Assembly: GCA_017304475.1 (NCBI GenBank) | Contig: JAFKKV010000029.1 | Coordinates: forward strand, 62,001 to 126,000 | Reading direction: 5' to 3' | Origin: Hyphomicrobiales bacterium | GTDB lineage: Bacteria; Pseudomonadota; Alphaproteobacteria; Rhizobiales; Phreatobacteraceae | DNA length: 64,000 nucleotides | In this document: in pieces, positions 44,810 through 53,739 of the stretch | Position numbering within the stretch: the stretch's first letter is position 1 | Layout: every line of letters starts with the position of its first letter | Position numbers and translations under genes: made by a program | The notes under the pieces: model-generated | Told to the model about the DNA's origin: nothing | What the model saw: only the letters and a program-made list of their open reading frames with translations | Database searches by the model: none

Positions 44810-45412
44810 TCACGTCAGCACGACCACCGGGGTCCCGATCCGGGCGCGGTCGTGCAGATCGATAATATCGTGGTTGAACAGGCGGATGCAGCCGGACGAC
44901 ACGGCCTGGCCGATCGACGAGGGAACATTGGTCCCGTGCAGGCGGTACATGGTGTCCCGGTTGCCGCGATAGAGGTAGAGCGCGCGGGCGCCGAGCGGGT
45001 TGCCGATGCCGCCGGCCATGCCGCCGGCGTAACGCGCGTTGCGCGCGTCATAGGCGATCATATTGGCGGTCGGCGTCCAGTTCGGCCACGAGCCCTTGCG
45101 GCCGACCGCGGCGCGGCCGTGCCAGAGTGCGCCCTGACGGCCGACGCCGACGCCGTAGCGGATCGCCCGGCCATTGCCGAGCACGTAATAGAGGTGGCGC
45201 TCGCTCGGGATCACCACGATCGTGCCGGCGGCCTCGCGCGTCGCATAGGCCACTTCCTGGCGCAGGAAGCGCGGGTCGATATTCGATGTGTCCATGGCCG
45301 GCAAGGTCACGCCGGCGTCCTGGCGCCCGGCATAAGAGCCGACGGAGCCGCCGCCGGTGACGCAGCCGGTGAGCACCGCTGGCGCCGCCAGCAGGAACAG
45401 GCGGCGCGTCAT
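44810..45412 (-). CDS. L,D-transpeptidase lipoprotein (YkuD domain)
   Basis: 200 residues from the ATG at 45412, which gives a perfect lipoprotein signal (MTRRLFLLAAPAVLTGC, Cys17). The YkuD domain (about 75-200) ends in HGTNVPSSIGQAVSSGCIRL with the catalytic Cys and the preceding conserved His and Ser. Such enzymes make 3-3 peptidoglycan cross-links or attach Braun-type lipoproteins in the periplasm. An in-frame ATG at 45496 would add 28 polar residues before the signal and is less likely. It is divergent from a peptidoglycan amidase gene (45884) and upstream of rne, so cell-wall genes cluster here. Confidence 0.9.
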   Translation of the reverse strand: MTRRLFLLAAPAVLTGCVTGGGSVGSYAGRQDAGVTLPAMDTSNIDPRFLRQEVAYATREAAGTIVVIPSERHLYYVLGNGRAIRYGVGVGRQGALWHGRAAVGRKGSWPNWTPTANMIAYDARNARYAGGMAGGIGNPLGARALYLYRGNRDTMYRLHGTNVPSSIGQAVSSGCIRLFNHDIIDLHDRARIGTPVVVLT

Positions 45413-45883
45413 CGCGCTTGTCGTTGCGCTGGCATCGGCGCCGGTCTCGGCGCGGACCTGGTCGCCGGGAGCGGCATTGTCTGCTGAATGGCTCATGATC
45501 TGGGCGCTCGGCTTGATCGGGGTGAATCGTTCGAAATTAACCGTGCGCGGTCATTGGCTTGGCCTGTGTTCACGACTTCGTGAACAGGCGTGCGCCGGTC
45601 ATCTTCGTGGCGGTTCTGTGGCCAAATTCCCACACATTCGCGGGGGCGCTCCGGCGTCGGCGTCCGCCCCGCGAGACGGACGGCCGCGGGCTTGCCGGGC
45701 TTCCCTGGAAGGGAAGGTGACCGGTCTTGTCGTGCCTTTGTCGTGTCTTTCCGGCAACGCTTGCCGGCCGGTCGCCTCGCTATGCTTAAGGGCCAGTTAA
45801 CCCCGGCGGTCCTATGGGTTATCCCATCCTGGCGGTTCCTTGCTGGTCGTTCCGGCGCCGCTGCGTCCGACCCTCGAGGGGCC
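45413..45883. promoter_or_regulatory. Divergent control region of two cell-wall genes
   Basis: 471 bases between the L,D-transpeptidase and the amidase starts. It contains the inverted repeat GTTCACG-ACTT-CGTGAAC (45568-45585), extendable to CCTG...CAGG with a two-base bulge, and two TTAACC sequences (near 45537 and 45798), which resemble CtrA half-sites. Either could coordinate wall remodelling with the cell cycle; this is inference. GAGGGG just before 45884 is the amidase ribosome site. Confidence 0.4.
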
Positions 45884-47287
45884 ATGGCCGGTTCCCGTCT
45901 TCTCGGCATCCTGTTGACCGCGGCGCTGATCGCGGGCGGCGGCGCGCGCGCGCAGACGGCCGGTGGCGCGGAGCGCATGGACCAGGGCGAGCCGGCATCG
46001 ACCGGAGCGATCGCCGCGGCCGCTGCCAATGCCCGCGACGGCGGCTCCGGCGAAGCGCGGCCCAATGCGGCGCGCTCGATCCTGCCGGCCGTGGTCTCGG
46101 CCGCGCGCCTGACCGGCGATGCCAGCCGCACCCGGCTGTCCTTCGAACTCACCCGCAATATCGAGATCCGCGCCTTCGCGCTCGCCGATCCCTATCGGGT
46201 GATCGTCGATCTCGACGAGGTCAATTTCCAGATTGGCGGCCCCGCGGGGCAGGGCACCGCGCGCTCTCCCGCGCAGCCGGCGGGACAAACCGCGGGAACC
46301 GGCGGCCGTGGCCTGATCCAGGCCTATCGCTACGGCCTGTTCGCGCCGGGCAAGTCGCGCGTGGTGGTCGACCTGACCGGGCCCGCCTTGATCGAGCGCG
46401 CCCAGATGGTGGAAGGCCGGGACGGCGAGCCGCCGCAGGTCGTGCTCGAACTGGTCCGCACCGATGCCGACGGGTTCCGGCGCGCCCAGAACGAGCGGGC
46501 AACCTCCAATCTCGCCCGCCGCGGCGATCGCCAGAGCGTCGGCCCGCGCGTCTCGGCCCATGGCGCGACGCCGGATGGTCCGCCGGTCGTGATCATCGAT
46601 CCCGGCCATGGCGGCGTCGATCCCGGCGCGGTCGCCGCTTCCGGTGAAGAGGAAAAGACCATCATCCTCGATTTCGCCCGGGTGCTGCGCGACAAGCTGA
46701 AGGCCACCGGCCGCTACCGCGTGGTGATGACCCGCGACCGCGACATCTTCATTCCGCTGGGTGACCGCGTGCGCATCGCGCGCGAGCATAACGGTGCCCT
46801 GTTCGTCTCGATCCACGCCGATTCGATCAGTGGCGCCCAGGACAATGCCCGCGGCGTCACCGTCTATACCCTGTCGGACCGGGCGTCCGATGCCGATTCG
46901 GCCAGGCTCGCCGAGCGCGAGAACAAGGCCGACGCGATCGCGGGGCTCGATCTGTCGGACGAGCCTTCCGAGATCGCCGACATCCTGATCGACCTGACGC
47001 GCCGCGAGACACGCATGTTCTCGGCCAATTTCGCCCGCACGCTTGCCGGCGAGATGCGCCATGCCACCCGCATGCACCGCTTGCCCTTGCGCTCGGCCGG
47101 CTTCCAGGTGCTGCGCGCCCATGACATTCCCTCGGTTCTGGTGGAACTGGGCTTCGTGTCGAGCGCCAAGGACGTGGAAATGCTGACCTCGGCCATCTGG
47201 CGCGACCGCACCGCCGATTCCGTCACCCGGGCGATCGACCAGTTCTTTGCCGGCCGGACCGTCGCGCGCCCCGCCGCGCAGCGGTGA
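45884..47287 (+). CDS. N-acetylmuramoyl-L-alanine amidase with AMIN domain
   Basis: 467 residues, periplasmic zinc amidase that cuts the bond between glycan and stem peptide and splits septal peptidoglycan (AmiC type). A Sec signal peptide (MAGSRLLGILLTAALIAGG, cleavage near ARA-QT) is followed by an AMIN targeting domain (about 60-185; RLSFELTRNIEIRAF, RVIVDLDEVNF) and the Amidase_3 domain (about 235-455). Zinc ligands and catalytic Glu are visible in IDPGHGGVDPGA, EEEKTIILDF, FVSIHADS and LVELGFVSS. The ATG at 45884 is the first giving a proper signal peptide; ~98 upstream in-frame codons have no family features. PBP1A follows 291 bases later on the same strand. Confidence 0.94.
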   Translation: MAGSRLLGILLTAALIAGGGARAQTAGGAERMDQGEPASTGAIAAAAANARDGGSGEARPNAARSILPAVVSAARLTGDASRTRLSFELTRNIEIRAFALADPYRVIVDLDEVNFQIGGPAGQGTARSPAQPAGQTAGTGGRGLIQAYRYGLFAPGKSRVVVDLTGPALIERAQMVEGRDGEPPQVVLELVRTDADGFRRAQNERATSNLARRGDRQSVGPRVSAHGATPDGPPVVIIDPGHGGVDPGAVAASGEEEKTIILDFARVLRDKLKATGRYRVVMTRDRDIFIPLGDRVRIAREHNGALFVSIHADSISGAQDNARGVTVYTLSDRASDADSARLAERENKADAIAGLDLSDEPSEIADILIDLTRRETRMFSANFARTLAGEMRHATRMHRLPLRSAGFQVLRAHDIPSVLVELGFVSSAKDVEMLTSAIWRDRTADSVTRAIDQFFAGRTVARPAAQR

Positions 47288-47454
47288 GTCTTGGGCGCGG
47301 CGGTGCGTCTTAGGCGCGGACCGGCCGCGCAGTGATGAACGTGACTGGCGCGCCGCGCCGCACGGGGTTAAAGAGGCGCGGTCACGTCCGGGTCACATCC
47401 GCGCCACAGTCGCGGGGCATCGGTCGATCGGAAGCCCCGCAGCGGCATTCGCGC

Positions 47455-47483
47455 CTGTCAGGGGCGCGGCGACGTGGTATGAT
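47455..47483 (+). promoter_or_regulatory. Candidate promoter of the PBP1A gene
   Basis: CTGTCA (47455-47460) and TATGAT (47478-47483) are 17 bases apart; the -35 matches TTGACA at four of six positions, and TG one base before the -10 adds an extended -10. It would start transcription about 90 bases upstream of the ATG at 47579. Confidence 0.45.
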
Positions 47484-47578
47484 TTGAGGCAGTCAGGACA
47501 GGGCGCCCCCGGCCCGGGTTCCTTCGCGGCGGTACCACGGGGACGAGAGGCGCTGCCCGTCGGGCACGAAATGACCGG

Positions 47579-50035
47579 ATGAAACTTATTCTCCGATTCT
47601 TCGGCTGGGCGTTCGGCCTCGGCACCGTGGCCTTCCTGATCGGGGCCGCGGGCGTTGCCGTCTACATCGTCACCGTGACCAAGGAACTGCCCGACTACAA
47701 TACGCTGCGCAATTACGAGCCGCCGATCATGAGCCGCGTCCACGCCGCGGACGGCCAGCTGATGGCCGAATATGCCCGCGAGCGCCGGCTCTATTTGCCG
47801 ATCCAGGCGGTGCCGAAACTGGTGGTCCAGGCCTTCCTGTCGGCGGAAGACAAGAACTTCTATTCCCATAACGGCATCGACGTGATGGGCATCGCGCGTG
47901 CCGCCCTGACCAATTTCAACAATCGCGGCTCGGGCCGGCGGCCGCAGGGCGCCTCCACCATTACCCAGCAGGTGGCGAAGAACTTCCTGCTCTCAGGCGA
48001 ACAGACCGTGGATCGCAAGATCCGCGAGGCGCTGATCGCCATGCGCATGGAATCGGCCTTCACCAAGGACCAGATCCTCGAACTCTACCTGAACGAGATC
48101 TATCTCGGCTTCGTCATGCCCGGCTATGGCGCCTATGGCATCGCCGCGGCGGCCCTGGTCTATTTCGACAAGTCGGTGCACGAGCTCACCCTGGCCGAGG
48201 CGGCCTATCTCGCGGCCCTGCCGAAGAGCCCGACCCAGCTCCATCCGTTCCGCAACCGCGACCGCGCCATCGAACGGCGCAATTACGTCATCGGCCGCAT
48301 GGTCGAGGACGGCATCGTGTCGGCGGAGGAGGGCGAGGCCGCCAAGAAGTCGCCGCTCACCATCAATCCGCGCTCGCCGCGCCAGCAGACCTTCGCCGCC
48401 GACTATTTCGCCGAGGAAGTGCGCCGCGAGATGGCCGACCGCTTCGGCGAGAAGAAGCTTCTCGAAGGCGGCCTGTCGATCCGCACCACGCTCGATCCGA
48501 AGCTGCAGGTGGCGGCCCGCCAGATCCTCAGCGCCGGCCTCATCCGTTATGACGAGGCGCGCGGCTTCCGCGGCCCGGTGAACCGGATCGAGGACACCCG
48601 TGGCGACTGGGGTATCAAGCTCGCCGAAATCCGCGCCATCAGCGATGTCGGCTGGAAGCTCGCCGTGGTGCTCGACACCCAGGCCGACACCGCCCGCATC
48701 GGCCTGCAGCCCGGCCGCGACCAGGCCGGCGTCGTGGTGGCCGCCCGCCAGATCGGCCTGATCACCGGCGACGGCGTCCGCTGGACCCGCCGGGCGGTGA
48801 ACCGCGCGCTCAATCCCGGCGACGTCGTCTATGTCGAGCCGATCAGCGGCCGCGAGGGCCAGTTCCGCCTGCGCCAGGTCCCGGAAGTGTCCGGCGGCCT
48901 GGTCGCCATGGACCCCTATACCGGCCGCGTGCTGGCCATGGTCGGCGGCTTCTCCTTCGACCAGAGCCAGTTCAACCGGGCGACGCAGGCGCGCCGCCAG
49001 CCCGGCTCGTCGTTCAAGCCCTTCGTTTATGCCGCAGCCCTCGACAACGGCTACACGCCGTCGACCGTGGTGCTCGACGCGCCCTTCGAGCTCGCCCAGT
49101 CGGACGGCTCGGTCTGGCGCCCGGAAAACTATTCCGGCCGCTTCTACGGACCGCAGACGCTGCGCTTCGGCATCGAGCAGTCGCGCAACGTCATGACGGT
49201 CAGGCTCGCCAACGATGTCGGCATGCCCTTGATCGCCGAATATGCCAAGCGTTTCGGCATCTATGACGACATGCAGCCGGTGCTCTCCATGGCGCTCGGC
49301 GCCGGCGAAACTACGCTCATGCGCATGGTCACCGGCTATTCGATGTTCGCCAATGGCGGCCGCCGGATCCGCGCCACCCTGATCGACCGCATCCAGGATC
49401 GCACCGGCCACACCATCTTCCGCCACGACGACCGGCAATGCCAAGGCTGCACCGCCGAGCGCTGGACCCATCAGGACGAGCCGATCCTGATCGACCGGCG
49501 CGAGCAGGTGCTCGACCCGATGACCGCCTATCAGATCACCTCGATGATGGAGGGCGTGGTCCAGCGCGGCACCGGCGCCGTGGTCCGCGAGCTCGGCAAG
49601 CCGATCGCCGGCAAGACCGGCACCACCAACGAGGAGAAGGACGCCTGGTTCGTCGGCTTCTCGCCCGATCTCGCCGTCGGCATCTATATCGGCTTCGACA
49701 CGCCAAAGCCGATGGGCCACGGCTCGACCGGCGGCGTCATGTCGGCGCCGATCTTCCGCGACTTCATGCGGGTCGCGCTGGCCGACCGGCCGGCCGTGCC
49801 GTTCCGCGTGCCGACCGGCATCAAGCTGATCCGCATCGACCCGCGGTCCGGCATGCGCGCCGGCTCGGGCGCCGGCAATGCCATTCTCGAGGCGTTCAAG
49901 CCCGGCACCGCGCCGCCCGATTCCTATCAGCTGATCAATCCCTTCGACGCCGCCTCGAACGGCGGCGGCCCGCGCCGCGGACCCTCGTCGGAAACCAACC
50001 GGGCGATCTCGACGGGCACCGGCGGGTTGTATTGA
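47579..50035 (+). CDS. mrcA: Penicillin-binding protein 1A, class A
   Basis: 818 residues, bifunctional peptidoglycan glycosyltransferase/transpeptidase anchored in the inner membrane by one N-terminal helix (FGWAFGLGTVAFLIGAAGVA). The GT51 domain (about 55-230) has catalytic Glu90 (FLSAEDKNFYSHNGID) and GASTITQQVAKN. After an OB-like insert, the transpeptidase domain has Ser477-x-x-Lys480 (PGSSFKPF), the Ser-x-Asn motif EQSRNVMT and Lys679 of KTGTT. The length and insert fit PBP1A rather than PBP1B. The ATG at 47579 is preceded by a plausible promoter and followed by an intrinsic terminator, so it is probably its own unit. Confidence 0.96.
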   Translation: MKLILRFFGWAFGLGTVAFLIGAAGVAVYIVTVTKELPDYNTLRNYEPPIMSRVHAADGQLMAEYARERRLYLPIQAVPKLVVQAFLSAEDKNFYSHNGIDVMGIARAALTNFNNRGSGRRPQGASTITQQVAKNFLLSGEQTVDRKIREALIAMRMESAFTKDQILELYLNEIYLGFVMPGYGAYGIAAAALVYFDKSVHELTLAEAAYLAALPKSPTQLHPFRNRDRAIERRNYVIGRMVEDGIVSAEEGEAAKKSPLTINPRSPRQQTFAADYFAEEVRREMADRFGEKKLLEGGLSIRTTLDPKLQVAARQILSAGLIRYDEARGFRGPVNRIEDTRGDWGIKLAEIRAISDVGWKLAVVLDTQADTARIGLQPGRDQAGVVVAARQIGLITGDGVRWTRRAVNRALNPGDVVYVEPISGREGQFRLRQVPEVSGGLVAMDPYTGRVLAMVGGFSFDQSQFNRATQARRQPGSSFKPFVYAAALDNGYTPSTVVLDAPFELAQSDGSVWRPENYSGRFYGPQTLRFGIEQSRNVMTVRLANDVGMPLIAEYAKRFGIYDDMQPVLSMALGAGETTLMRMVTGYSMFANGGRRIRATLIDRIQDRTGHTIFRHDDRQCQGCTAERWTHQDEPILIDRREQVLDPMTAYQITSMMEGVVQRGTGAVVRELGKPIAGKTGTTNEEKDAWFVGFSPDLAVGIYIGFDTPKPMGHGSTGGVMSAPIFRDFMRVALADRPAVPFRVPTGIKLIRIDPRSGMRAGSGAGNAILEAFKPGTAPPDSYQLINPFDAASNGGGPRRGPSSETNRAISTGTGGLY

Positions 50036-50065
50036 AAACCGGTTGAACCCGCGTGGATCGCGTGT

Positions 50066-50091
50066 AAAGGCGGCCTACGGGCCGCTTTTTT
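50066..50091 (+). terminator. Rho-independent terminator of mrcA
   Basis: Six-base GC stem (GCGGCC/GGCCGC, TACG loop) preceded by AAAG and followed by six T (50086-50091), 30 bases after the stop. A textbook intrinsic terminator. Confidence 0.92.
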
Positions 50092-50264
50092 GCATCTCGG
50101 ACGGTTGGCGGCCGCATCATGGCAATGCCGCGCCGGATATCTGTCCTCGGCCGCCATTGCCATGCACTGGCGCAATCGCTATCCGGACAAGCCTTGCTGC
50201 CGCGAGGGCGTCGCCGGTTCGTGCCATTGCACGGCGCCGTGCCGAGGCAAGAGGAGAAACCGGC

Positions 50265-50651
50265 ATGGCCGAGGTCGCATTTTCGTGGGATCACCTGCAC
50301 CTGCGCAGCGCCGATCCGGTCGCCACGGCGCGCTTCTACGTTGAAGCTTTCGGCGCCGTGGAAACGGGCAGGGTCGACGTCAAGGGCGCGCTGCGGGTCA
50401 TGCTCGACCTCGGCGGCGTCACCCTGTTCGTCGAGCAGGTGCCGGCCGATACGCCGGCGCCTCCGTCGCCGCCCTTCATGGGGATCGAACATATTGGCCT
50501 TGGCGTAGCGGATCTCGATGCCGCGGCCGCGGCTCTGCGCGCCCGCGGCGTCGTCTTTATCGAGGAGCCGCGTCAGGCGCGGCCCGGCGTGCGCATCGCC
50601 TTCGTCGAGGGGCCCGAACGGGTCAGGATCGAGCTGATCGAACGACGCTGA
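50265..50651 (+). CDS. VOC-family (glyoxalase-like) protein
   Basis: 128 residues, a single vicinal-oxygen-chelate unit of two beta-alpha-beta-beta-beta modules. WDHLHLRSADPVATARFYVEAFG gives the first metal His, MGIEHIGLGVADLDAA the second, and RIELIE at the end the Glu. Such proteins are isomerases, dioxygenases or binding proteins; the reaction is unknown. The ATG at 50265 has GAGGAG upstream, while ~70 in-frame codons before it cross the mrcA terminator region and are not coding. It converges with the uracil-type permease gene, with 31 bases between stops. Confidence 0.87.
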   Translation: MAEVAFSWDHLHLRSADPVATARFYVEAFGAVETGRVDVKGALRVMLDLGGVTLFVEQVPADTPAPPSPPFMGIEHIGLGVADLDAAAAALRARGVVFIEEPRQARPGVRIAFVEGPERVRIELIERR

Positions 50652-50682
50652 GGCCGGGGCGCCGCCGCGCCCCGCTTCATTC

Positions 50683-51993
50683 TCACTCCGCCTTCGGCTC
50701 GCGCAGCAGGTGGTAGAGGATGATGCAGCCGAAGGTCGCGGTGCCGATGCCGTCGAGGGTGAAGCCGGCCAGCGTCAGCTTGAAATTGCCGGCGCCCAGC
50801 ACCAGCGCCACCGCGACCGTGATCAGGTTGCGGCCATTGGAGAAGTCGACCTTGTTCTCCACCCAGATGCGGCCGGCGGTGGCGGCGATCAGGCCGAACA
50901 CGACGATCGCGAGGCCGCCGAGGACCGGGCCGGGAATGGTCAGGATCAGCGCACCGAATTTCGGCGAGAAGCCGAGCAGGATGGCGATCAGGGCGGCGGC
51001 AACGAACATCAGGGTCGAGAAGATCCTGGTCACCGCCATGACGCCCATATTTTCCGCATAGGTGGTCACGCCGGTGCCGCCCGATGATCCCGACAGCATG
51101 GTGGCGATGCCGTCGCCGATGAAGGCGCGGCCGATATAGGGGTCGAGATTGCGGCCGGTCATCGCCGCGATGCCCTTGAGGTGGCCGAGATTCTCCGCGA
51201 CCAGGATGATCGCCACCGGCGCGATCAGCACCATGGCCTTGGCGTCGAAGACGGGCGAGGCGAATTTGGGCATGCCGATCCACGCGGCCTGGCCGACCGC
51301 CGAGAAATCGACCGGCGCACCCATGCCGAAGCCGTTGGCCAGCACGAGATAGACGAGATAGCCGAACAGCGCGCCGATGAGGATCGGCAGGCGGCGCCAG
51401 AGGCCGGGCGCGTGCACGGCCGTCAGGCCGACCGCCAGCACCGTCACCAGCGCGATGAAACGGGCAAAGCCCGAGCCGTCGGGATTGCCGGGGCCGGCGC
51501 CGGAGGCGCTGCTGATGGCGATCGGCGCCAGCACCAGGCCGATGGCGGCGACGATCGCGCCGGTCACCACCGGCGGCATCACCTTTTCCACCCAGGCATG
51601 GCCGATGCCCATGACGATCAGGCCGATGACCGTATAGACCGCGCCGGCGGCGATGATGCCGCCCAGCGCCAGGCCGATATTCGGGTTGGGGCCGCCGGCC
51701 ACCGTCGCGGCGGTCGCCGCCAGAACCGGGCCGATAAAGGCGAAGGACGAGCCGAGATAGCTCGGCACCCGGCCGCCGGTGATCACGAAGAAGATCAGCG
51801 TGGCGATGCCGGAGAACAGGATCGCCAGATTGGGGTCGAAGCCCATCAGGATGGGCGCCAGCACGGTCGAGCCGAACATGGCGACCACATGCTGCAGGCC
51901 GACGACGACGGTCTGGCCGGCCGGCAGCCGCTCGTCCGGCATGATCGTGCCGGAACTCTTCTCGGTCCACTTGGGAAAATAGCCGTCCGCCAT
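50683..51993 (-). CDS. NCS2-family uracil/pyrimidine permease
   Basis: 436 residues with about 14 hydrophobic segments, nucleobase:cation symporter 2. VVGLQHVVAMFGSTVLAPIL at TM1 is the family QH motif; substrate-site residues appear in TM8 (VAENLGHLKGI) and TM10 (GTGVTTYAENMGVMAVTRI), which by eye match UraA/RutG uracil permeases rather than xanthine/urate carriers. The ATG at 51993 has GGGGGAG upstream; the frame extends further without features. Divergent from rocF across 317 bases. No rut or pyrimidine catabolic genes are nearby. Confidence 0.92.
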   Translation of the reverse strand: MADGYFPKWTEKSSGTIMPDERLPAGQTVVVGLQHVVAMFGSTVLAPILMGFDPNLAILFSGIATLIFFVITGGRVPSYLGSSFAFIGPVLAATAATVAGGPNPNIGLALGGIIAAGAVYTVIGLIVMGIGHAWVEKVMPPVVTGAIVAAIGLVLAPIAISSASGAGPGNPDGSGFARFIALVTVLAVGLTAVHAPGLWRRLPILIGALFGYLVYLVLANGFGMGAPVDFSAVGQAAWIGMPKFASPVFDAKAMVLIAPVAIILVAENLGHLKGIAAMTGRNLDPYIGRAFIGDGIATMLSGSSGGTGVTTYAENMGVMAVTRIFSTLMFVAAALIAILLGFSPKFGALILTIPGPVLGGLAIVVFGLIAATAGRIWVENKVDFSNGRNLITVAVALVLGAGNFKLTLAGFTLDGIGTATFGCIILYHLLREPKAE

Positions 51994-52310
51994 GATGTGC
52001 TCCCCCTCTTGGCACCGGGCCGGCTTCATGGAAGCGCGCCCGCCGCGCGCAGCTAACCGCGCCGGCGGATGGGAAAACAGGGAGGGAAAGCCGCAATCCA
52101 CCGGAAAGGCGGGCCGCGGGTCGGAAAAGCGGCACCGCGGGTGCCGTTTCACCCGCGTGGCCGACGCTGCGGCCGGCTGCGACACGGTCCGGTCATGCCG
52201 GGGCGGCATGTAGGGATCAGGAGTGCGGCTGCCGATTCTGCTATGATGAGAGCCGGCCGCGCGGCGCGCGCCCGGGATTCGGCGCGGCATCATCAAGGGA
52301 GCCCGATGCC
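51994..52310. other. Divergent region between NCS2 permease and rocF
   Basis: 317 bases. TATGAT at about 52242-52247 could be the rocF -10 (about 65 bases before its ATG), but no good -35 is paired with it. No gene or strong repeat was found. Confidence 0.4.
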
Positions 52311-53252
52311 ATGGGATCGCAGCAAGGCGCGCGACGGCTCAGCCTGATCGGCGCGCCGGTCGAGGAGGGGGCCGGCCAGCCGGGTGCGGTCATGGGACCG
52401 GCCGGCCTGCGCACCGCCGGCCTCGTCGGCGCGCTGCGCGAGCTCGGCCACGACGTCGAGGATCAAGGCGATCTCTGCCTGCCGGCCGATCTGCCGGAGG
52501 TTCCGCTCGGCGCCGGCCATGCCAAGAACCTCAAGCGCATCGCCGCCTGGTCGCGCGCCGTCGCCCGGGAAACCGAGACCGCGCTGGCGGACGGCAGGCT
52601 GCCGATCGTCATGGGCGGCGACCATTCGCTGTCCATGGGTTCGGTCAGCGGCGTGGCGCGCCACTGGCAGGCCAAGGGCCGCCCGCTTTTCGTGCTCTGG
52701 CTCGACGCCCATGCCGATTTCAACACGCCGGAGACCTCGCCCTCCGGCAATATGCACGGCATGTCGGCGGCCTTCCTGTGCGGCGAGCCGGGGCTCGAAA
52801 GCCTGCTCGGCGACGCGCCGCGCGTGCTGCTCGACCCGAAGAATCTGCATCTCTTCGGCATCCGATCGGTCGATCGCGCCGAGCGGGCGCTGCTCAGGGC
52901 GCGCGGCATCGATGTCGTCGACATGCGCCTGCTCGATGAATTTGGCGCCTCCGTGCTGATCCGCCGGATCATCGACCGGGTGAAGGCGGCCGGCGGCGCG
53001 CTGCATGTCAGTCTCGACGTCGATTTTCTCGATCCGTCGCTGGCGCCCGGCGTCGGCACCACCGTGCCGGGCGGCGCCACCTATCGCGAAGCCCATCTGG
53101 TGATGGAATTGCTGCATGACTCGGGCCTGGTCGGCTCGCTCGACGTGGTCGAGCTCAATCCCTTTCTCGACGACCGCGGCAAGAGCGCGCTGCTGCTGGT
53201 CGACCTGGTGGCGAGCCTGTTCGGCCGCCATGTGATCGATCGCGGGCCGTGA
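52311..53252 (+). CDS. rocF: Arginase
   Basis: 313 residues, cytosolic manganese enzyme hydrolysing arginine to ornithine and urea. The three metal-binding signatures are intact: MGGDHSLSMG, LWLDAHADFNTP and SLDVDFLDPSLAPG, plus GNMHGMSAAF. Length is usual for arginase, and ornithine aminotransferase (rocD) lies 5.6 kb downstream on the same strand, supporting arginase over agmatinase. In many bacteria the two are adjacent in one operon; here a chromate-resistance block separates them. The stop lies 12 bases before the stop of the convergent ChrB-domain gene, unusually close for an ordinary end of operon. Confidence 0.94.
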   Translation: MGSQQGARRLSLIGAPVEEGAGQPGAVMGPAGLRTAGLVGALRELGHDVEDQGDLCLPADLPEVPLGAGHAKNLKRIAAWSRAVARETETALADGRLPIVMGGDHSLSMGSVSGVARHWQAKGRPLFVLWLDAHADFNTPETSPSGNMHGMSAAFLCGEPGLESLLGDAPRVLLDPKNLHLFGIRSVDRAERALLRARGIDVVDMRLLDEFGASVLIRRIIDRVKAAGGALHVSLDVDFLDPSLAPGVGTTVPGGATYREAHLVMELLHDSGLVGSLDVVELNPFLDDRGKSALLLVDLVASLFGRHVIDRGP

Positions 53253-53264
53253 GGCGGATCCGGC

Positions 53265-53735
53265 TCAGGCCGCGTCCGGCTTCATGACAGGCGGCCAATT
53301 ATGGGTCTCCGCCTTGCGCCCGGAAGCCCAGGCATAGAGCGCGTCATAGATGACGAAGCCGTGCTTCAGCACCTCGTGGTCGTCGGGCGTCACGTCCCGG
53401 AGGCCCATCGAGATCGCCAGCAGGCCGGCCGATTGCGGCGTCAGGTCGTGCCGGCCGGTATCGGCGCCGCGCACGATCGCGGCGATGGTGACGATGGCGG
53501 GATCGCGCTCCAGCCCGTGCTTCGACACGAAGGTGTCGAAGCTGCAGCCCTCGCCGACATGGGTGTATTCGACACCGGGCACGTCATAGGGGGTGGCGCC
53601 GGTCTCGGCGGCCACCCGCATCACCTGGTCGGGTGGCGTGAACAGAAATTCGGGCTCCTTGTCGATGAACCTGGCGATCAGCCAAGGACAGGCGATCCGG
53701 TCGATGACCGGGCGTTCGCGTGTGACCCATTTCAT
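53265..53735 (-). CDS. Stand-alone ChrB C-terminal-domain protein
   Basis: 156 residues. The whole protein aligns by eye with the C-terminal domain of the ChrB encoded at 56365: WVTRERPVIDRIACPWLIARFIDKE against WVTRRDIHVDRIACSWLIRRFID, followed by EYTHVGEGCSFDTFV against EITHEGDRCSFEVLL. Pfam calls this ChrB_C or 'chromate resistance exported protein', but no signal peptide is present. Conserved Cys in the IAC-WLI and CSF motifs could bind metal or oxyanion (inference). Its ATG is 4 bases after the stop of the superoxide dismutase-rhodanese gene, so the two are co-translated. It lacks the DNA-binding-like N-terminal half of ChrB. Confidence 0.88.
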   Translation of the reverse strand: MKWVTRERPVIDRIACPWLIARFIDKEPEFLFTPPDQVMRVAAETGATPYDVPGVEYTHVGEGCSFDTFVSKHGLERDPAIVTIAAIVRGADTGRHDLTPQSAGLLAISMGLRDVTPDDHEVLKHGFVIYDALYAWASGRKAETHNWPPVMKPDAA

Positions 53736-53739
53736 GATC

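Noticed and set aside
45590..45883. Longer N-terminus for the cell-wall amidase
   Set aside because: The extra ~98 codons lack family features and would bury the clear signal peptide at 45884.
50043..50264. N-terminal extension of the VOC protein
   Set aside because: It would read through the mrcA terminator hairpin; GAGGAG and family similarity support the start at 50265.
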